The notes below the pieces were generated by a model. The model was not told where the DNA came from. It made no database searches and saw only the letters and a program-made list of their open reading frames with translations. A stretch of 64,000 nucleotides of DNA from Pyricularia pennisetigena (Eukaryota; Ascomycota; Sordariomycetes; Magnaporthales; Pyriculariaceae). Shown here piece after piece: positions 25,223 to 36,338 of this stretch (position 1 is its first letter; each line of letters starts with the position of its first letter). The stretch is taken from positions 730,176-794,175 of the forward strand of contig NC_043742.1 of NCBI RefSeq assembly GCF_004337985.1, read 5' to 3'. The position numbers and the translations under genes were made by a program.

Positions 25223-25332
25223 GAGATTGGGTGCCGGGATTTAGCCTTATCGGACAGAAGACAACAGAGAAAGTTGGGATGAGGGCAAAACTGCTAACTG
25301 ATTGTACTTTTGCAGATCCGGAAGAAATGTGA
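22657..25332 (+). CDS. xylulose-5-phosphate/fructose-6-phosphate phosphoketolase
   Basis: Three exons, 22657-23138, 23220-25162 and 25316-25332, 813 aa, the usual family length. The enzyme cleaves xylulose 5-phosphate (and often fructose 6-phosphate) with phosphate to acetyl phosphate and glyceraldehyde 3-phosphate (or erythrose 4-phosphate), using thiamine diphosphate, in the cytosol. Family signatures are clear: HVIGPGHGAPA near residues 110-120, VVGDGEAESGPTATAW near 199-214 (thiamine diphosphate/Mg binding), RTPKGWSGPKEVDG and GSFRSHQVPL in the middle, and the ETSTWARQEHNGFSHQNP block in the pyrimidine-binding half. The last exon codes for only five and a half codons (...DPEEM stop) after an intron with a (GT)n microsatellite; reading through instead gives a stop two codons later, so the protein differs only at its tip. 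Acetyl phosphate would be expected to feed acetate kinase. Confidence 0.95.
25189..25220. repeat. (GT)n microsatellite in an intron
   Basis: 32 bases of GT repeat in the second intron of the phosphoketolase gene. Confidence 0.95.
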
Positions 25333-25875
25333 GTGGGAACAAAATGGTCAAATGCTAGTCTAGTCCTAAAAGGGGAACTAGACTAAAGCCACCGCTGAGA
25401 TGGGGCGATGGGAGGAGAGAGAGGTAGTAGCCAGTTCACCTCGGCACAGAAACAAACAGAAGCGGGGATGAACCACCGGGGTATACTGTTGACCAAAGGG
25501 AAGGTGAAGAAACTCAATGATCAATGCTGAGGCAGCGGAGGCATAGGAAGATTTGTGGCACTCGTGTCTGTGAGAAGTGTCATAGAGAGATAGCATGTCA
25601 GAATACTGAGGTAATATGAAGAGAACTTGGGATGAATCGGAACGCAATCGTTTAAATTCATGGCATGTATAAGAACGACTAACTCTACAGACCAAGCTGC
25701 ATTTGGTGATACTTTTTTTTTTTAGAAATGACTCTGTAAAAATACGTAGCGCAGAAACGAGATTTGACTGGCCACCCATAACATGTAAAATCGCTTTGTA
25801 TGCACAAGAAGAAAAAAAGAAAAAAGAAAAAGCCAGCAAAACAGACCTCCCCGCCCCAGTGAATTAATTAATTGT
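25333..25875. other. convergent intergenic region
   Basis: Lies between the 3' ends of the phosphoketolase and the MpaB-like gene. An open frame at 25378-25839 on the minus strand has no family signal and is rejected. Contains likely 3' ends of both genes. Confidence 0.5.
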
Positions 25876-27218
25876 TCACGCAAAAGGACAGCCGCCTCTG
25901 GGCGTCTTTAGCAGCTTCTGGGTCGTCAACTCGGCCTCGTCCCAGCCCTTGCCGCTGTGCTGTCTCGGGCCGGCGTCTTTGAGCAGGTAACCCTCTGGCT
26001 CCATGCCCTTGTCGCCGGGCAGGGGCTTCCCGATGAGGCGAAAGTACAAGGCGCCGGGACCCCAGCGGTTCCAAAAGGTGGGGCGCACGTAGACGGGCAG
26101 GCCGGCGTAGTTTGTGAAGCAGCGCCTGCCGTCGGGACCGACGTCCTCGGCCGGGTCGTAGCTCCGCCAGGGAGCCAGGGGCGCGGTGCGCGGCAGCAGC
26201 AGGTGGCGGCAGACGTAGCGCTTGAGGGCGAACAGGGCGCTGGTCAGGACGTAGTAGCCGCGCGGCGGCTTGGGGAACCGGCAGGCGGCCAGGAACCGGT
26301 CGTCAAAGACCGAGTACACCATGTTCTCGACGACGGGGTGCAGCAGGGACGGGAAGTCGCGCTGCAGCAGGCGCACGGTGTGGACGGCGACGTCGTGGTT
26401 GGACTGGGCCGGGAGCATGTGGGCGCGCTCGTAGGCCTTGCCCCAGGCGCACAGCTCGTCGTAAAAGTGCAGGCCGTCGCGGAAGCCGGCGGCGGCGCTC
26501 GGCAGGGGCGAGAAGTCGATGTCCATGGCGCGGCCCATGCCGTGGTGGAAGACGCCGTAGGCGCAGCGCTCCAGGTCGGTGAGGCGGCGCCACTCCCAGC
26601 GGTCGATGGCCTCGACGGCGTCGTACATGAAGAGGCCCAGGACGTAGAGCATGTCGTCGTTGGAGATCCTGCCGGCCTTGATGTAGACGCCGTGCAGGTA
26701 GTTGAGGCGGGCGTAGGCCTCGGCGCTACGGCGCGTGTCGGGCGGGTTCTCGTAGATCTCGTTCATGATGGCGCCCGTGTCGGCGTAGCGGCGGCCGACG
26801 TTGTCGCCCTGGCCGAGCTGGCGGGTGCCGGCCAGCAGGCGCGAGATGGACGGGACGCCGTAGGTGCGCAGCAGAGCCATCTGCAGGCCCAGCAGGCCCA
26901 CGGCGGGGAACTCCCAGTCGGCGACGCGATGGACGATGGCATGGGCATCATCGTTGGTCATGGCCGAGTAGGGCTTGTGGTTTTTACCCGCCTCGGGACC
27001 GTAGGGGAAGCGGCGCCGCAGGACGTGCAAGCTGCGGTAGCGGAGGAGGTGCACCAGGATCGGGTATGCCACCAACATGGCGGCAACGTATGGTAGCCAT
27101 TGAGGGTACGATGTGGCAGCGGCGTTGTCTGTGTTGGCGGCGGCCGTACCACGCACTCTCGCCGCCGCCGCCTGTAGCGCCGACTGGGCCACGTTGCTCA
27201 GGTTAGCTAGTGCTGCCT

Positions 27219-27222
<4 letters not shown>
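25876..27222 (-). CDS. ER-bound MpaB/DUF2236-type oxygenase
   Basis: Single exon of 448 aa. The ATG at 27222 directly follows a long A tract on the coding strand; the frame is open further but only through homopolymer and gap. One membrane segment at about residues 43-61 is followed by basic residues (LLRYRSLHVLRRRFPYG), which suggests an N-terminal ER anchor with a cytosolic catalytic domain. The body matches the MpaB/rubber-oxygenase (DUF2236) family: a mostly helical domain with conserved His/Tyr/Asp phrases such as NYLHGVYIKAG, FMYDAVEAIDRWEWRRLTDLE and YGVFHHGMGRAMDI. MpaB of mycophenolic acid biosynthesis cleaves a farnesyl chain oxidatively. No other biosynthetic genes flank this one, so its substrate is unknown. 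Confidence 0.85.
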
Positions 27223-27260
<38 letters not shown>

Positions 27261-27426
27261 NNNNNNNNNNNNNNNNNNNNNNNNNNNNNNNNNNNNNNNN
27301 NNNNNNNNNNNNNNNNNNNNNNNNNNNNNNNNNNNNNNNNNNNNNNNNNNNNNNNNNNNNNNNNNNNNNNNNNNNNNNNNNNNNNNNNNNNNNNNNNNNN
27401 NNNNNNNAAAAAAAAAAAAAAAAAAA
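27222..27426. other. poly(T) tract, 147-N gap, poly(A) tract
   Basis: T run 27222-27260 (its first base belongs to the start codon), unknown bases 27261-27407, A run 27408-27426. The gap sits in the promoter and leader of the MpaB-like gene. Confidence 0.99.
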
Positions 27427-27932
27427 GGGAGCGTGATTTCTCAGCGCCGTTCGTTCATTTGTCGGAGTCGGACCAAAAAAAAAACGGACTGGAGACGGGA
27501 TTCGCGACTGTTCAAGGTTCAAGCCAAATGGGAAATGGAACGAATCGAGGCTGGACGGATTGCATTTAGCCCCTCCCCATAGATGCATGTCTGACTTTGC
27601 TTTCCATTTTTTTCGTCCATTGTGTCCATTTTGTCCATTTTGTCCATTTTGCCGCGTGGGAACAGGGGCTCCGAGTACTGTACTTTACTGGTGGCGGTCG
27701 GAAAAATATTAAGCGAACGACCCTAACACGAGAACAAGTGCATCAACAGGGCTAATTAGCAACCGAAGACCAAGGGATTACCTGGAAAGGCTAGTTAGTT
27801 AGTATCCAGTATAGTACAGTTAAAATGGCGGAGATCCGCCCGAGCCAAGTGGTCCCCACGTGTTCCACCGCTGTGCTGTAACTGTCAGCTTTGTACCACA
27901 GTAAGCCCACAACGCACCGCCCTCCAGTAATT

Positions 27933-27981
<49 letters not shown>

Positions 27982-28353
27982 GTTATCACCGTAGGTCAGA
28001 TGACAAACAGCAAGGTCATGGCGGCGTGGTTTAGAAATCCATCTGATATTCCTTGTCAACCCGTTGAATCGGTAAATGCTACTAATATTGTCCCTTTGGC
28101 CTCTGTCGATTTAATCAAACAGCCAGTTGTAGTCGACGATGCAGCATGTCAAGGGCCTGTCAGCACCACCAGGCGGGGTAGAGTAGGAGGAGCCCAACCG
28201 CTCCAGCCAGGACTGGTACTTTGCGGGCGATCACGTGAAGCCGTGTGTGTATGTGTGTGGTACACAGCCGTCGACGTCATTTTACTCGCGGGGATTCAAT
28301 CATCACCGCCAACACCCGGGGCGGTAGTGACGGTTCAGCTGGTACATCGGACC
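27427..28353. other. intergenic with simple repeats
   Basis: Contains repeated GTCCATTTT-type units at about 27614-27650 and a (CA)n tract at 27937-27979. The frame of the following relic is open from 28000 but its sequence up to 28353 resembles nothing known. No gene supported. Confidence 0.45.
27937..27979. repeat. (CA)n microsatellite, 43 bases
   Basis: Perfect dinucleotide repeat. Confidence 0.97.
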
Positions 28354-28953
28354 ATGGAGTTTTCTCCAGCAAAAGACGCCACTTCTCCAGAGTCTCGCAG
28401 TGCCGCTCGTGAACATGCCGTCCGGAAGCGACGACTGTCGGCGACAAAAAAAAAAAAGAAAATGCGACGGAAAGCGACCACGCACAAAGCTGTGCAGAAT
28501 TCAGCTCCGCTAGAGCAAAGCCCTTTTCGGAACAATTCAATTGACCAAAATGCCTCGCGATAGAATGCACATACAACGCCCGAGTCATCCGTCCAGGCTC
28601 TGGTCGATACGCTCTACAAAGAGCCCGCACAGCTTGACACGAGCCAGCAACGTAGATCTGTTGGCCTGCTATTCTCATTCATGGCTTTGGGATCCATGTA
28701 CGACGTCGACTAGAACGACCCCGAGAATCCAGATCACTATGCAGTCGCCATAGAACGAGGGTAAAACTGTAAACCACTCCTCGAGATATTGGTAGGCATC
28801 GCTCTCCGCTCCGCCCTGTGCATGGGTCTTCACAGGAACCTTCCCGTTCTGGCCCTACGGAGTATGGCTGCTGATCGGGTTACTGTTGCTCTCAATTTTG
28901 GTGTTTTCCGCCCTACCCAGGTGTTCAATGCGCAAAAGCGCAGAAGGAAGTAG
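28354..28953 (+). pseudogene. relic of a fungal-specific transcription factor (MHR domain)
   Basis: One reading frame runs 600 bases from an ATG at 28354 to a stop at 28951 but is broken by in-frame stops at 28561 (TAG), 28711 (TAG) and 28762 (TAA). Between the stops the sequence reads like the middle homology region of Zn2Cys6 regulators: SVQALVDTLYKEPAQLD, then SVGLLFSFMALGSMYDVD, then LVGIALRSALCMGLHRNLP. The spacing is right for that domain, where a family-typical GLHR phrase follows about 75 residues after the small-residue-rich helix. A Lys/Arg-rich stretch lies near residues 30-45, but no zinc cluster is visible, so the 5' end is missing or decayed. The rest of the domain is also lost. 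Each stop is one C-to-T change from a Gln codon, which fits decay by deamination but does not prove it. Confidence 0.6.
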
Positions 28954-29609
28954 AAACTAGCAATTGTTCCATCAAACAAAATCTCAAGTCTCTGTTTGAT
29001 AAACTCCCAGACCGGCTGTGGAACACCTGCAATCAGCCGTCAAGAAATAACTCGGACTTGGACCCGAGTGCCCATCCTGCCCCAAACGATAATGTCAGTT
29101 CCCTTGAGCAGGCCAATATTCAGAAATCAGCTTCGGTAGAGAACCCTCCTTCAACAAGTTGTTCTACTTACTATTCATAGGCATGAACCGGCGGCGCATT
29201 TTGAAGCTTCAATCCAGGGCCAGGAACAATAGCCTTCCTTGGCCCCCAGGGCCTTGTCGTCGAGTCGAGGACATGGCGGTGACCGCCTGGCAGGTTGGCA
29301 TCTAGACAGATGAATATACTGGACTGCTCACTAGCCGGTAAACATGTAACGAATGGAGGATAGAAAAATGTTTGACCCAAAGCCGAGGAGCCCTTCACTG
29401 TAAGCGAAATGACGCTTGCTTGTAAAGGTATAAACTATAAAGAGCTATCCTGGGTGCTGTCAGCGCTGTCTGGTTTGTTGTCCTCCTATCATAGCTTGGG
29501 GCTATCCTGAAATGCAGCCAGCCGGCTAATATGCTTTAGCGAATAAACACTTCCTATTCTTTTGCTCTGAAAAAAAGCCTCCCGCTACCTCCATATTAAC
29601 CTTTTTCTT
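28954..29609. other. intergenic, possible further relic sequence
   Basis: No intact frame. An open stretch at 29171-29398 on the minus strand has no ATG at its start. Nothing recognisable. Confidence 0.4.
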
Positions 29610-30694
29610 TTACCTTCGTCTCGCAACGGCAGAAACGTTCAAAACCCCAGTGTCAATTAGTCCACGAATCCCCTCCACTTGATCCTCGATTCTGATACTG
29701 TCCAATTCATTCGCAGCTGCCAGCCCCGCCAGAAAATCCTCAAAGGGCACAATGTTTGCGGGACACTCTACCCGAGGCGGGTCGTTCTGCTGGCCCCTGA
29801 GCAGGATCTCGCGGTGGAACCAGGCCAGCACCAGCCCCCACATGCGAAGCAGGTGGACGGCCGTCGATCTCTTGGTGTTTCTCGGCCGCAGCATGAGCAA
29901 CGACTCGTTGTTCTTGCCGAGCAGGCCGTTGTTGGTGACGTGCGAAAACTCAATCGCCATCCACAGTGGATCGAGCTCTCGGATCATGGCCTTGCTTCGG
30001 TTATACGAGATGGCCTTGATCTGGTCGTGGGGTAGCGGGACCACATAGTCCCCATAGCCGGGGAAAGGGTTGTGGTGGGTGCGGAACAGACCGACAAACG
30101 ATGGCGAGAGGACCAGCGGCTGTTGGGGCCTCGGCGGGTGGCAGGCCGGGGCCCACGTCGGAACGGGCGGATCCGACAAGCCAAAGAACTCGGTAGTGGG
30201 CGTGTGGTCGACGACGTATCTGGCAAAAGTCTCGGACCAGGGTCTCCTGTCTCGACGGGGCTGCTCTGTGTGTGGCAGCCACTCAAAGTTCATGGGACAA
30301 CCTTGACAGATCATCAAATCAGTTAGTTGTAGGCTACAATTTCAATCCAAGAAAAATAAAAAAAAAAACCCCCCGGCCAAGCAGACTGATTGGCCAACTC
30401 ACCCATATGCGTAAATTCTCGAACCATGCATACATCGACAAACTAGTTGAAGAAGCTGGCCGATACCCGACGCTCGCCAGCGCTCCAAAGTGCAAAGGTG
30501 GCCATCGTCTCCATGTCCTCGACGAAGACAACGAGGGTATCGACGCGCTTGAATGACTCCGGCGCCGACAGGTTCACCAGGCAGTGACACAAAACGTTGG
30601 TGCGCCTGATCCTGTCTGACCGGTTCATCTGGCCGAAGCGGGGATGAATATCAAAGAATTCCATATAGGACATGATGGTGCAGTCTTTATTCAT
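29610..30694 (-). pseudogene. unrecognised gene with one premature stop
   Basis: Two exons, 30694-30403 and 30301-29610, joined through a GTGAG...AAG intron that keeps one frame across the splice (THM|GCPMNFEW). The total would be 327 codons, but codon 84 is TAG (30445-30443). The sequence on both sides of it is protein-like and in the same frame: VFVEDMETMATFALWSAGE before and FVDVCMVREFTHM after. The ATG has a good context. I do not recognise the family. The protein is globular in composition, without signal peptide or membrane segment, and has many Pro/Trp/His residues in the middle (PTWAPACHPPRP). A short intron removing the stop is not apparent. It may be a recent pseudogene, a strain-specific nonsense allele, or a sequencing error. 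Confidence 0.55.
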
Positions 30695-31612
30695 TGTGAC
30701 GACGATTACTGGGGGATACAGCCTGGGGGAAAAGGGGGTTAGATATGAAGGATTTGACGCTATTTGAAGCTTGAATTGTGCACCGTGATATGGCTGTTGT
30801 TTCTAATCACAAATCCTGAGTGATGATGGAAGATTCAAAAAAGTCCTTCAGCTTGAGAATTGTATGTAAAGCGCGACTTTTTTTAACAAAAATGAAAAAA
30901 ATCAATAAAAAAAAAAATTGAATGACGGGAAGGTACATACCTATGTAGGCAAGGTAGGTAATACAGTCAAATTGACCAAGTTGATGGGCAGGACCCTACG
31001 ATCTGAGCTCGTGTCTAATTATTTCATGGCTTCCAACGAAATGTATCGAGTCGCAGTAGGAAAGAGCCAGGCAACGACGCCAGTACTTCGGTTTGATCAG
31101 AGCGAGCGAGGTTGCTAAACGATGCTGCTAAACGATGAGCTTGGCAACGGCAGCCTGGGAACGAGCCAGGAACGAGGTTAAACGAGGTCTCGTTGGTCAT
31201 TGTGGACTCCTGAAATTAGCGTTACAGCAACACGGCCCCGCTTAAGCTCACCCTTCTTAGTGTTAGTGGCCTTTTCTGTCAGATCTGGACTTGGTCTAGT
31301 TCCCGCGTATGGAACAAAACAAGGCTGTGTATTTTGGCCGGAGACCTTTCTCAAACAAGATACATGCAACGATAGAGATAACAAGCCTCGACGGTTACGC
31401 GGCTGTGGATCATTCATGTCGTCGTATTGCTGAACTCTAGATTCGTGCTGATTTTACTTAATAATGGAATCCTCGCACGCTGATCAAGTTTAGATTCAAA
31501 AAAAACTACAACTTATCCCCATCCACTCGTTGCCATTTCTCTTGCCATCAACTCGCTCGGCGGTGCTTTGACCCTCGTTTTCGTTCTTGTGCGTTGCAAC
31601 CATTTACTCGAT
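30695..31612. other. intergenic, divergent promoter region
   Basis: Lies between the broken minus-strand gene and the RTA1 gene on the plus strand. A- and T-rich in part (30880-30920). No gene supported. Confidence 0.5.
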
Positions 31613-32728
31613 ATGAACTCGACGCTGCAAGATGGCTCTTCGGCCGGGGCAATCCCCCCCGACGCCTACACCTTTCGTCTATACCACTACGATCCAACCA
31701 TCCCGGGCGCCATCGTCGTCGCTGTGATTTTCCTTGCCACCACCATTTTCCACTTTTGGCAGCTGATCAGAAGCCGATGCTGGTTCATGATCCCGTTGGC
31801 AGTTGGTGGCATTTGTAAGTTTTGAATTACGCATGCACAATCAATACTTGTTAAGCAAGAAACAAAAGAAGAAGAAAAAAAAAAAAAAAAAAAAACATTG
31901 ACACGAATTCACCATGGCAGTGGAGGTGATTGGATACGCGGCGCGGGCAAAATCCGGTGATGAAAGCCCTAATTGGACACTGGGCCCGTACATTATTCAA
32001 GCCATTCTGTTGCTCGTGGCGCCGGCTCTCTTTGCCGCGACAATTTACATGGCCCTTGGACGCATCATCCAAAGAGTCGACGGCGAGAGTCGCAGCTTGG
32101 TTTCGATCCAATGGTTGACAAAGATATTTGTTACGGGGGATGTTGTCTCGTTTTTCATGCAAGCTGGAGGTACGTGTTGAAATTTTGAGAAATAAAATAA
32201 AACAGGAGCCAAAGCGATGACACGGCAGCAAGCAAGCAAAGAAAAAAACTCTACCCAAGATATCCTACTGACGGCCAGCACAAAACAAAAACAGGTGGTG
32301 GCTATCAAGCAGTCGGTACTCTAGAGGCGCTGCAAAACGGCTCCAACATCATCATTGCCGGCCTGTTTGTTCAGCTCTTTTGTTTTGGCTGCTTCGTCGT
32401 CGTCTCGGTCGCCTTCCACATGGCCATCAACAAGCAGCCCACCGGTCGATCAGCAAGCGACATCCCTTGGCGAAAGCACCTCAAAGCGCTGTACCTGGGG
32501 AGTGCCCTGATTATGGTTCGGTCCATCTTTCGCGTCGTCGAATACCTCCAGGGTTTCAATGGCTATCTGCTCAGCCACGAGGCATACCTGTACGTGTTCG
32601 ACGCGCTGCTCATGATGTGCGCCATGATGTGGTTCAACTGGGTCCATCCAGGCGAGATGTTGAGCGCTGTGCTCGGCCGCCGATGGCATGGAGACGTGGA
32701 GGAGGAGTGCTCCAGCATGCAGCTGTGA
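31613..32728 (+). CDS. RTA1-family multispan membrane protein
   Basis: Three exons, 31613-31814, 31921-32169 and 32295-32728, 294 aa. Both introns (GTAAGT...CAG, GTACGT...CAG) restore one frame; the first contains a 21-base A tract. The protein has seven likely membrane segments. Family marks include VGGILEVIGYAAR after the first splice, LLLVAPALFAATIYMALGRII in the middle, AGGGY at the second splice, and RSIFRVVEYLQGFNGYLLSHE followed by YVFDALLMM near the end. RTA1-type proteins (Rta1, Rsb1) are plasma-membrane proteins linked to resistance to toxic lipids or 7-aminocholesterol and to sphingoid-base translocation. The substrate here is not known. It sits next to the GH43 genes but is not obviously part of a pathway with them. 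Confidence 0.88.
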
Positions 32729-33038
32729 ATGTGATGAATGAGTGAGAGTCAGTTGGCCCAGTTGTAACGGCCATGAGGGACGGCTGGGACGCTTGCAAGT
32801 TGCACACTTGTGCAAACATGCACGCACCGAAGCAAGGAGTAGACCCCCCCGGCCAAATTTACAAAAACGCAAAAAGACAAGGACGCATGATGCTCGGAAA
32901 TAACGTCGGGAGAATTAAAATCATGTACAGTAAACTAACTCGGCATTTAAATAATACCAAACACCAGACTATATATAGAACTGGTTCCCCGCAGCATAGC
33001 CCGCCACCCAACCCCCCCTCCCCCAATTGACGATCCCT
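32729..33038. other. convergent intergenic region
   Basis: Between the 3' ends of the RTA1 gene and the first GH43 gene. Nothing seen. Confidence 0.6.
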
Positions 33039-34084
33039 TCATGCCCCATAAGCCTTCCTGATGCCCTCCAACTCCTTGGCGGTCAGCGGGATGATGGTGC
33101 CGTGGCGCGGGGTCTTGGGGTACGTAAAGTTTTTGTTGAGCGTCCAGCTGCCCGAGGCCAGATGGTTGGACTCGAGGGGCACGTAGCCGTCGCCGCCAAA
33201 CTCGTCGACCAACAGGACGTACCGATTGCCACCCCTGACGTCACCCGGGTTCGTCCTGAAGATGCAGGGGCCCTCGACGGCCTTGGTGCCGGCCCTGGTG
33301 CCGATGCAGGTGGGGCCGCGCGCCCAGTCGGCCAGCGGCGCGGTCAGGTTCCGGCTGCTCTCCTGCACGATGTCGGCGCAGCCGTCGGCGGTGGTGGCCT
33401 TGGTGAAGCGGTGGTAGGTGCCGTCGTCGGCGCGGACGACGGTGCTGTCGATGCGGCCGTGCGGCGGCTCGTCCTGCCAGACGCGCGGGGCGGAAAACGT
33501 CACAAAGTCGTCGGTGGTCGCGTACACCATGCGCTGGTACGTGAGCTGCGCCCGGTCCGGGTTGCCCTCGGGGTCGTCGTATATGCCCGACGCCCAGTAC
33601 ACGACGTACGTGGCCAGGTCCGCGTCCCAGTAGGCCTCGGGCGCCCACGTGTTTCCGTACGTCTCGGGCGACACGAGCACGTGGCGCTGGCTGGAGAAGG
33701 TCACGAGGTCCCGCGACTCCCAGATCTCCATGTGCCGGCTCCCGCGCGCCTGCGCGTCGCCCCAGCTGGTGCCGCAGCCGATGCAGAGGTCCGTCGCCAG
33801 GATGTAGAACTTGGACCCGTCGTGCGAGCGCATCACAAACGGGTCGCGCAGCCCCTTGTCGCCCTGCGTCGACCTGAGGATCGCCTTGCCCTTGTTGAGC
33901 TCCGTGAAGGAGAGGGCGTCGTTGCCGTTGCTGGCCGCGAGGTAGATTTGTTCATCGCTGCCCGTGAAGTATAGGAATGCGTAGCCCTCCAACGCGTCGC
34001 CCGTGACACCGGTCTGAGCCGTGGCATCAGGTGCTGCGCTGATGCCCAGAGCAGCTGTCGCCCATAAAATCGAACGGAAGCGCA

Positions 34085-34085
<1 letters not shown>
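33039..34085 (-). CDS. secreted GH43-type arabinofuranosidase/arabinanase
   Basis: Single exon of 348 aa with a signal peptide of about 23 residues (MRFRSILWATAALGIS...). The ATG directly follows an A tract on the coding strand. The sequence fits the five-bladed propeller of family GH43: strand phrases such as YAFLYFTGSDEQIYLA, and likely active-site acids Asp81 in LRDPFVM, Asp213 in GRIDSTVV and Glu271 in AVEGPCIFR (general base, pKa modulator and general acid by family analogy). WAPEAYWD near 147-154 is another conserved phrase. GH43 enzymes of this kind release arabinose from arabinan or arabinoxylan outside the cell. The subfamily cannot be assigned by eye. It is divergent with the second GH43 gene, whose start lies 768 bases away across an assembly gap, so the two may share a control region. 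Confidence 0.85.
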
Positions 34086-34134
<49 letters not shown>

Positions 34135-34320
34135 NNNNNNNNNNNNNNNNNNNNNNNNNNNNNNNNNNNNNNNNNNNNNNNNNNNNNNNNNNNNNNNNNN
34201 NNNNNNNNNNNNNNNNNNNNNNNNNNNNNNNNNNNNNNNNNNNNNNNNNNNNNNNNNNNNNNNNNNNNNNNNNNNNNNNNNNNNNNNNNNNNNNNNNNNN
34301 NNNNNNNNNNNNNNNNNNNN
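34086..34320. other. poly(T)/poly(A) tracts and a 186-N gap
   Basis: T to 34096, A from 34097 to 34133, then unknown bases 34135-34320. The gap lies between the two divergent GH43 genes. Confidence 0.99.
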
Positions 34321-34853
34321 AACATCTGTGATGCAAGGTTTGTAAACCGCGGCAACACTGCCTCACAAGGCAGCTACAAGGGGTCAGAGCGTTTATGGGG
34401 GGCTAGGGAAGTGTCCACCTAAAAAAAGCATCCTGGCACACCCTATGACATTTTTACCTACCGCATTGATGTTCCCCGGACTGATGTTTGCGGGGTACAT
34501 ACAGCCGCTCCAATCTCTGTCGACTTGTTCCCCATCGTAATGCGACTCTGAAGTCAGGAACAGCAAGGAATCAACCGCTTTTGGTCCACTTTTAACACCA
34601 TTCTCATGTGTGCGCTTGCGGGCATGTCGGCAAATGTCACCAGTGCCGGGCTGCGCTATGACATGGTTCGTCAAGGGCATTTTTGAGGCGGCATCGAATA
34701 TCTGTCAAGCAAACGCGGAGGGGGAGAATATAAGAACTAGGGGTATTTGTCCTGGATTGGCGTTTCAGTCATGAGCTGGACGTCTTCCACATACCGGTAG
34801 ATGGATTGTTTTGCATACCTTGGCTACCTAGTTGATCAGGCAATTTGTCCAAG
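34321..34853. other. promoter region of the second GH43 gene
   Basis: No gene supported; a frame at 34393-34680 on the minus strand has no family signal. Confidence 0.5.
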
Positions 34854-36214
34854 ATGCGTTTCGTGTCCTCGCTTCTGCCACTTGCCGTGAGCTATTGTTA
34901 CTGGCCCACCCAGGTTACTGCGTTTACCAACCCCATCAAGACGGGGAGTGATCCCCAGATGGTTTACCACGATGGAATGTAGGGTTCAGCTTTCTTTTTT
35001 TTTACTTGTTGCTCCCCTTGAGTCTTTGACTCCCTTCCCAGCCATTCCCGCCAGAGGAGCTAACCTTTCTCTGTAGGTACTACCTGACCGCTACAACATG
35101 GACCGACGTCCAAATCACGGCCGCCTCTACCATCGAAGGCCTCAAGAACGCCACTGCAAAAGTCATCTGGTCGGACCGAACATCCAACCCGAACCGGGCC
35201 TGCAACTTTTGGGCCCCTGAGATGCACAAGCTCGACGGCCGCTGGCATCTCTTCTTCTCGGCCAGCGTGTGCGACCCGGACTGGGGCGTCGTCCTGCCCA
35301 CCCTTAGGGTCTACACTCTGGCCGGCGGCGCCGAGAATCCGCTCTCTGCCGACTATGAGCTCCTGGGGCCGATTACGCCTCCTAATTTCACCGACGGCAT
35401 GCTTGATGCGGTATGTTTGATTCGTTGCTTTGGGCTTTTTTTTTTTTTTTTTCTTTTTCTTTTTGGTCACTTGGCGACTTCTTGCGTGTGCTTGGTTCTT
35501 TTGTCTTTTGCTAAAGCCTAAATCTATTATTTACTTTTCGACGCGGACAGACACTGTTTGACATCAACAACACGACTTATTTTATTGTAAGATTACATCT
35601 CAGATCTCTACCCGCTCCACCTTTTGAGTAGTGAGGCAGGCCAACATTTCTTCCTTCCTTTTGTTTAGTATTCCTCCGTTTCTGGCCCCCAAAGTCCAGC
35701 CGGCGCCTCCCTTTGGATCGCCAAGCTCCTCTCGCCCACGACGTGCTCCAACGCCACCATGATCGCAGCCCCCGAGTTCGACTGGGAAAAGTCGGCCTCT
35801 GCGGTGCTGGAAGGCCCGTACGGCCTCGTGTCGCCCTCGGGCACCAACTACGTCGTCTACTCGGCCGACTCGTGCAACACCCCCGCCTACAAGCTCGGTG
35901 CGCTCCGCTACGACCCCTCGACCGGCGGCGACGACCCGACGAACCCCAGGTCGTGGAGCAAGCTGCCCGACCCCATCTTCACCACGGGCAACGGCCTCTA
36001 CGGCCCCGCCCACAACGCCTTCTTCAAGAGCCCCGACGGGACGCAGGATTGGCAGGTCTTCCACGCCAACCTGAACGAGAAGGACGGGTGCGGCACCACG
36101 CGCAAGACTTTTATCCAGCCCATCTCGTGGAGGAATGACACGCCGGACCTGGGTGAACCCTTGGCTGTCGGCACTGAGATTGCGCCTCCTTCGGGCGAGG
36201 GGTTGGTGAACTGA
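34854..36214 (+). CDS. secreted GH43-type glycoside hydrolase, with a 36-base microexon
   Basis: Four exons, 34854-34978, 35077-35410, 35552-35587 and 35669-36214, 346 aa in one frame. Exon 3 is only 36 bases (12 codons). Residues 1-24 are a signal peptide. The start of the mature protein reads NPIKTGSDPQMVYHDGMYYL, the classic first blade of GH43 with the catalytic Asp in SDPQ. CNFWAPEM and LEGPYGLV (likely general-acid Glu) follow, then GPAHNAFF near the end. Family members act on arabinan, arabinoxylan or galactan side chains; the exact substrate is not visible. Sequence identity with the neighbouring GH43 protein is low, so this is not a recent duplicate. Its 3' end faces that of the Zn2Cys6 regulator, 124 bases away. 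The second intron contains a T-rich tract. Confidence 0.85.
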
Positions 36215-36338
36215 AGAATTCTTTTTTTTTTTTCTTACTCTTTTGCTCCAATAAATGAGATGAAATAGTTAGCACACATAGTATCAATTAATCAAGTCTT
36301 GTAGCAGCTGGACCTTTTTGTCCAGGTGACGACAAGTC

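Noticed and set aside
25957..27096. 379-aa open frame antisense to the MpaB-like gene
   Set aside because: GC-bias shadow of a clear family member on the opposite strand.
25876..27222. Secondary-metabolite cluster around the MpaB-like gene
   Set aside because: No polyketide synthase, peptide synthetase, terpene synthase or prenyltransferase is in the window.
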